Assembly (NCBI RefSeq): GCF_001279585.1
Contig: NZ_LGEC01000066.1
Span: 1 to 64,000 of the forward strand
From: Nocardiopsis sp. NRRL B-16309
GTDB taxonomy: Bacteria > Actinomycetota > Actinomycetes > Streptosporangiales > Streptosporangiaceae
Reading direction: 5' to 3'
Length of the DNA: 64,000 nucleotides
The position numbers and the translations under genes are program-made. How positions within the stretch are numbered: the first letter of the stretch is position 1; each line of letters begins with the position of its first letter. Below are positions 60,726 through 64,000 of the stretch, in pieces. The notes below the pieces were generated by a model. The model was not told the DNA's origin and searched no databases. It saw only the letters and a list, made by a program, of their open reading frames with translations.

Positions 60726-61526
60726 TCAGGCTCCCGGCGCGACCGGGACCACCGACGCGAACGGCGCGTGCGTCGTGAGCCGCCGGCCGATGCCCTCGCG
60801 GACCATCGCCTTGGCTGTGGCGACGGCCGGGCCCACCTCGGCGCCCTTGGCCAGTTCGGCGGTGATCGCGGCGGCGAACGTGCAGCCCGCGCCGCTCACC
60901 CGCTCCTCGCCGATCTTCGGTGCGCGCAGGACCGTGACGTCGGTGCCGTCGAAGTGCACGTCCACGGCGTCCGGGCCGGGCAGTTCCGTGCCGCCCTTGG
61001 CGACCACGTGCCGGGGGCCGAGCGCGTGGATGCGGCGGGCGGCCTCCACCAGGTCGTCCACGGTGTGGATCCGGTCCATGCCCGCCAGCGTGCGCGCCTC
61101 GAAGTGGTTCGGCGTGATGACCGTGGCCAGCGGCAGGACGCGGGCGGTCAGGGCCTGGTCGGTGTCCAGGGCTGCGCCGGGCTCCTGGCCCTTGCAGATG
61201 AGCACGGGGTCCAGGACCACGTGCCGCCACGGCCGGGCCTCCAGGGACGCGGCGACCACGTCGATGGTGTCCGGCGTGCCCAGCATGCCGATCTTGACCA
61301 CGTCCAGGTCGTGGCAGGCCGTGGCGGCCTCGATCTGGTCGGCGATGACGCCGGGGTCCACCGGGACGAACCGGTGGCCCCAGCCGTTCTTCGGGTCGAA
61401 GGAGACGATGCAGGTGATCGTCCCGACCCCGTACACGCCGAGCTCCTGGAAGGCCTTGAGGTCGGCCTGGATACCGGCGCCACCGGTGGCCTCCGACCCT
61501 GCGATCACGTACGCGCGGTTGGTCAT
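60726..61526 (-). CDS. Pyridoxine / hydroxymethylpyrimidine kinase (PdxK/ThiD family)
   Basis: 266 residues from ATG 61526 with GGAAGG upstream. Ribokinase-like fold: AGSEATGGAGIQADLKAFQE at the start, VLDPVLICKGQ, ITPNHFEARTLAG, and the anion-hole/catalytic Asp in VSGAGCTFAAAITAEL, where Cys replaces the usual Asp-containing GTGD: VSGAGC has Cys at the catalytic position. That Cys is typical of the Bacillus-type PdxK/ThiD2 subgroup that makes pyridoxal phosphate. It phosphorylates pyridoxal/pyridoxine or HMP. Confidence 0.88.
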   Translation of the reverse strand: MTNRAYVIAGSEATGGAGIQADLKAFQELGVYGVGTITCIVSFDPKNGWGHRFVPVDPGVIADQIEAATACHDLDVVKIGMLGTPDTIDVVAASLEARPWRHVVLDPVLICKGQEPGAALDTDQALTARVLPLATVITPNHFEARTLAGMDRIHTVDDLVEAARRIHALGPRHVVAKGGTELPGPDAVDVHFDGTDVTVLRAPKIGEERVSGAGCTFAAAITAELAKGAEVGPAVATAKAMVREGIGRRLTTHAPFASVVPVAPGA

Positions 61527-61742
61527 GCCAACCTTCCTTCCTCGATGCTGACTGCGGTGTCCGGACCCGGTCGAGCGAATCCGTGCACATTGCACCACAC
61601 GCGTGGGACCTGGTGGTTCGTGACCTCTGGGCGCCGGGCGCGGCCCCGTGGAGAGCGGTCCGGTCCCCGTGGGGCGGGTCCCGTCCGCCGGGCGCGGGAC
61701 CCGGCCCGCGGGGCGGGTCCCGCGCGGGCCGGGGCCGCTGCG

Positions 61743-62747
61743 TCACACCGTCAGCAGGGACTTGCCCAGGACGGTGCGCTCCTCCAGCCCGGCGTGCGCC
61801 TCGGCCGCCCGCTCCAGGGGGACGACCGCGCCCACGTGCGGGCGGATCGTGCCCTCGGCGACCAGGTCCAGGGCGCGGGAGGTCACCGCGCGCCGGTCCG
61901 CCGGGGAAAGCGGAGGCAGGTCGAACAGCCCCGTCACCGAGACGCCCCGCCGTTCGGCCTCGCCCTCGGGCACCTCGGTGAACTCCCCGTCGGAACTGCC
62001 GTAGCTGACGAAGCGGCCCCCGTCGGCCACGGCACCGAACGCGGCCGCGCCCAGCGACCCGCCCGCGCCGTCCAGCACCACCGCGGCCCCGCCGCCCGTC
62101 AGCGCGACCGCCGCGGCGACCCAGCCGGGTTCGGAGTAGTCCACCGCCTCCAGCGCGCCCAGCTCCCGGGCCAGCGCCAGCTTGGCCGCCCCCCGGGCCG
62201 CTCCGACGACGCGGGCCCCGGCCGCCCGCGCCAGCTGGACGACCAGGCTCCCGGCGCCCCCGGTGGCCGCCGCCACGAGCACCCACGCACCGCGTTCGAT
62301 CCGCGCGGCCTCCGCCAGCCGCAGTGCCGTGGGCCCGTCGTGCAGGACCGCCAGCGCCGCCCGGGCGTCCACACCCTCCGGTATCCGGATCAGCGCGTCG
62401 GCGCCCACCACCGCCTTCTCCGCGTACCCGCCCGTGGGGGCCAGGGTGAGCCCGGTCTCCGGATCCGACGTCCCGGTGTCGGCCATCACCGTCGTCCCGA
62501 CCCACGAGGCCTCGACACCCGCGCCCACGGCGGCGACGCGGCCGACGACTCCGCTGCCCGGTACGTAGGGCGGGGCGACGTCGAAGAAGTCCGTGCCCCA
62601 GCCCCGGCGGACCAGGGTGTCCAGGAACATCACGTTGGCCGCGGCCACGTCCACGACGACCTGGCCGGGCCCCGCAACCGGGTCGGGCACCTCCCGGGCC
62701 ACCAGTACCTCGGGGCCGCCGAACTCGTCCACCACGACTGCGCGCAT
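61743..62747 (-). CDS. Quinone oxidoreductase, zinc-binding dehydrogenase family (Qor-like)
   Basis: 334 residues from ATG 62747 with AGGAGCGAAGAG upstream. MDR fold without zinc ligands: the start MRAVVVDEFGGPEVLVAREV, then ANVMFLDTLVRRGWG, GGYAEKAVV and the NADPH site AAATGGAGSLVVQLARAAGA. This is the NADPH:quinone reductase class. Just upstream is a SoxR-like box inside a 19-bp-spaced promoter, and Streptomyces SoxR is known to control an NADPH:quinone reductase, so response to redox-cycling compounds is likely. Confidence 0.92.
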   Translation of the reverse strand: MRAVVVDEFGGPEVLVAREVPDPVAGPGQVVVDVAAANVMFLDTLVRRGWGTDFFDVAPPYVPGSGVVGRVAAVGAGVEASWVGTTVMADTGTSDPETGLTLAPTGGYAEKAVVGADALIRIPEGVDARAALAVLHDGPTALRLAEAARIERGAWVLVAAATGGAGSLVVQLARAAGARVVGAARGAAKLALARELGALEAVDYSEPGWVAAAVALTGGGAAVVLDGAGGSLGAAAFGAVADGGRFVSYGSSDGEFTEVPEGEAERRGVSVTGLFDLPPLSPADRRAVTSRALDLVAEGTIRPHVGAVVPLERAAEAHAGLEERTVLGKSLLTV

Positions 62748-62794
62748 CTCTTCGCTCCTGGGTCCGTCTCTCGTGTACGGACCCCACTCTTCTT

Positions 62795-62812
62795 CCTCAA
62801 CTAATATTGAGG
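62795..62812 (-). promoter_or_regulatory. SoxR-like box in a MerR-type promoter
   Basis: CCTCAACTAATATTGAGG has the same 6-bp arms and 18-bp length as the SoxR box CCTCAAGTTAACTTGAGG. On the minus strand it lies between TTGACC (-35, 62812-62817) and AAGAGT (-10, about 62787-62792) with a 19-bp spacer, the hallmark of MerR/SoxR-activated promoters. It sits about 50 bp upstream of the quinone reductase start. Confidence 0.8.
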
Positions 62813-62847
62813 TCAAGGGCCGCGGCGCGGCGGTCCCGTGTCCCGCC

Positions 62848-64000
62848 TCACAGGTCGGCGAGCAGGGCGTCGGTGGCGTCGTAGCCGCTGTCGTAGGCCC
62901 CCTCCACCGTGTTCTCCCCGGTCGTGGCCTCGCCCGCGAAGAACAGGACCCCGCCCACCGGCGCCGCGAGCGCGGCCGGGGCGTCGTGCGCGCCGGGCGG
63001 CACGTACAGGTAGGCGCCCCGGCTGTGCGGATCGCGCGTCCAGTCGTGCGTGGTGCGGCGCACCGGGTCCGGGGGCGCCTCCCCGACGGCCTCGCCCAGG
63101 GCGCGCAGCCCCGCGTCGAAGCGGTCCTCCTCCGGCAGCGCCAGCAGCGCGCGGGCGGCCTCGCCCGCCGCCCAGACCGACACCACCTCGGGGGCGGTGG
63201 GCGACAGGCGCGAGACCGACCAGAACTCCAGGTCCCCGCCCCCCTCCAGGGAATCGGCGCCGACGGGCAGCACCGGCCGGTCGAACTCCATCAGCAGCTT
63301 GACCGCGTCCGTGGCGTCCAGGGCCCCGATCGCGTCGCGGTGCGCGGCGGGCAGCGGCGGGTCGAAGGCCACGTCCGCCGCCCTGAGCACGCGGATCGGC
63401 AGGGTGGCCACGCACCGGCGGGCGCGGACCCGCTCGGTCCCGCCGGGACCGCGCACGGTCAGCTCCACACCGCCGCCCGACCAGCGCACCGCCCGTACCC
63501 TGCGGCCGAGGTCGATGCGCAGGCCGTACGCCAGCGGGGCCAGCAGCCGGTCGTAGCCTCCGACCACGCGGAAGTCCGCGCGGGGCGCCGACCACCAGTC
63601 GAACTCGCCCCGCTCGACCATCCAGGCGGCGCTCCACCGGGACAGCGGTTCGCTCTCGCTCGACACCGGCGGCCAGTCCGCCTCGGGGACACCCAGCCGC
63701 CGCAGGTACCCGGCCGCGCTCTCGTCGTCCCGGGGCGGCACGGCGGCGTCGACGGACGTGCCAGGGGCCGCGCGCGGCTCGGAGCGGACGCGGACGGTGT
63801 CCGCCCCGGCCCAGTCCACGAGTTCCCAGGTCGAGGCGGCGGCACCGTGGATGAGCCCGGCGCCCAGTTCCACCGGGACCGAGGTGAAGCCGTGGTCGGT
63901 GTACAGCTGCCCGCCGATGCGGTCGCGCGCCTCCAGCACGATCACCCGCAGACCGTGGTCGGCCAGGTTGCGGGCCGCCGACAGCCCGGTGACGCCCGCG
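62848..64000 (-). CDS. Flavin-containing monoamine oxidase family protein (5' truncated by window)
   Basis: The frame is open from the window edge (64000) to TCA 62848-62850, giving 383 visible residues. It starts inside the FAD-binding motif: AGVTGLSAARNLADHGLRV then VLEARDRIGGQLYTD, so only about 10-25 N-terminal residues are missing. The C-terminal FAD motif is GGVLFFAGEATTGENTVEGA. DWTRDPHSRGAYLYVPPGA matches the amine oxidase family. Oxidises amines or polyamine-like substrates to aldehydes; exact substrate unknown. Internal GTG 63945 is not the real start. Confidence 0.92.
   Translation of the reverse strand, partial: AGVTGLSAARNLADHGLRVIVLEARDRIGGQLYTDHGFTSVPVELGAGLIHGAAASTWELVDWAGADTVRVRSEPRAAPGTSVDAAVPPRDDESAAGYLRRLGVPEADWPPVSSESEPLSRWSAAWMVERGEFDWWSAPRADFRVVGGYDRLLAPLAYGLRIDLGRRVRAVRWSGGGVELTVRGPGGTERVRARRCVATLPIRVLRAADVAFDPPLPAAHRDAIGALDATDAVKLLMEFDRPVLPVGADSLEGGGDLEFWSVSRLSPTAPEVVSVWAAGEAARALLALPEEDRFDAGLRALGEAVGEAPPDPVRRTTHDWTRDPHSRGAYLYVPPGAHDAPAALAAPVGGVLFFAGEATTGENTVEGAYDSGYDATDALLADL

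Overview
The window is very GC-rich DNA (low-70s percent GC by eye) with strong third-position GC bias, many GTG and TTG starts and frequent 4-bp ATGA/GTGA gene overlaps. These traits, plus a PknG/GlnX/GlnH operon, an XRE-DUF5753/DUF397 (WhiJ-type) cluster, a second clpP pair with a PopR-like regulator, DUF6221 and a CebR-like box, point to a filamentous actinomycete. A Nocardiopsis-like or Streptomyces-like host is an inference; no rRNA or tRNA gene was seen to fix the genus.

Layout. 1-142: end of an unknown gene. 143-4153: citrate synthase behind a long AT-rich leader, then a membrane protein, an ABM monooxygenase and a helix-hairpin-helix protein. 4371-13795: a seven-gene signalling operon, made of a coiled-coil protein, a PknG-type kinase, a PP2C phosphatase, a VWA protein, an FHA protein, a GlnX-like membrane sensor and a GlnH-like lipoprotein. 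It looks like an enlarged version of the mycobacterial amino-acid-sensing pknG-glnH-glnX locus. 13904-18717: DUF6221, HAD hydrolase, idi, an SDR with a zinc ribbon, and a zinc-type alcohol dehydrogenase. 18979-22270: two-component system and DUF418 protein. 22533-23922: MoaD/ThiS protein paired with a BNR-repeat beta-propeller. 24372-32130: scattered regulators and enzymes, including a rhodanese/TetR divergon with three evenly spaced operators, a dienelactone hydrolase, a serine hydrolase, a NUDIX hydrolase and a CapA protein. 32404-35878: GAF regulator, aldehyde dehydrogenase and DUF779. 35948-42737: a complete Mrp cation/proton antiporter operon (AB fusion, C, D, E, F, G) with a divergent MarR gene.

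43527-46543: WhiJ-type regulatory cluster with small unknown genes. 46783-50628: alpha/beta hydrolase, clpP pair, PopR-like activator ending in Leu-Ala-Ala, and a GlsB-type stress membrane protein. 50701-57945: CebR-boxed oxidoreductase, then the deoR-galT-galK operon divergent from lacZ, a lactose/galactose module without galE here. 58097-64000: EamA exporter with nitroreductase, divergent MarR, CsbD, a pyridoxine/HMP kinase, a quinone reductase under a SoxR-like box, and a 5'-truncated flavin amine oxidase.

The most interesting signals are the enlarged PknG operon with a PQxSL motif shared by kinase and phosphatase linkers, the PopR boxes with a C-terminal AA degron, the SoxR-like 19-bp-spacer promoter, the 34-bp periodic operators, the MnhC subunit with a long charged C-terminal tail, and several intergenic repeat families that follow stop codons.
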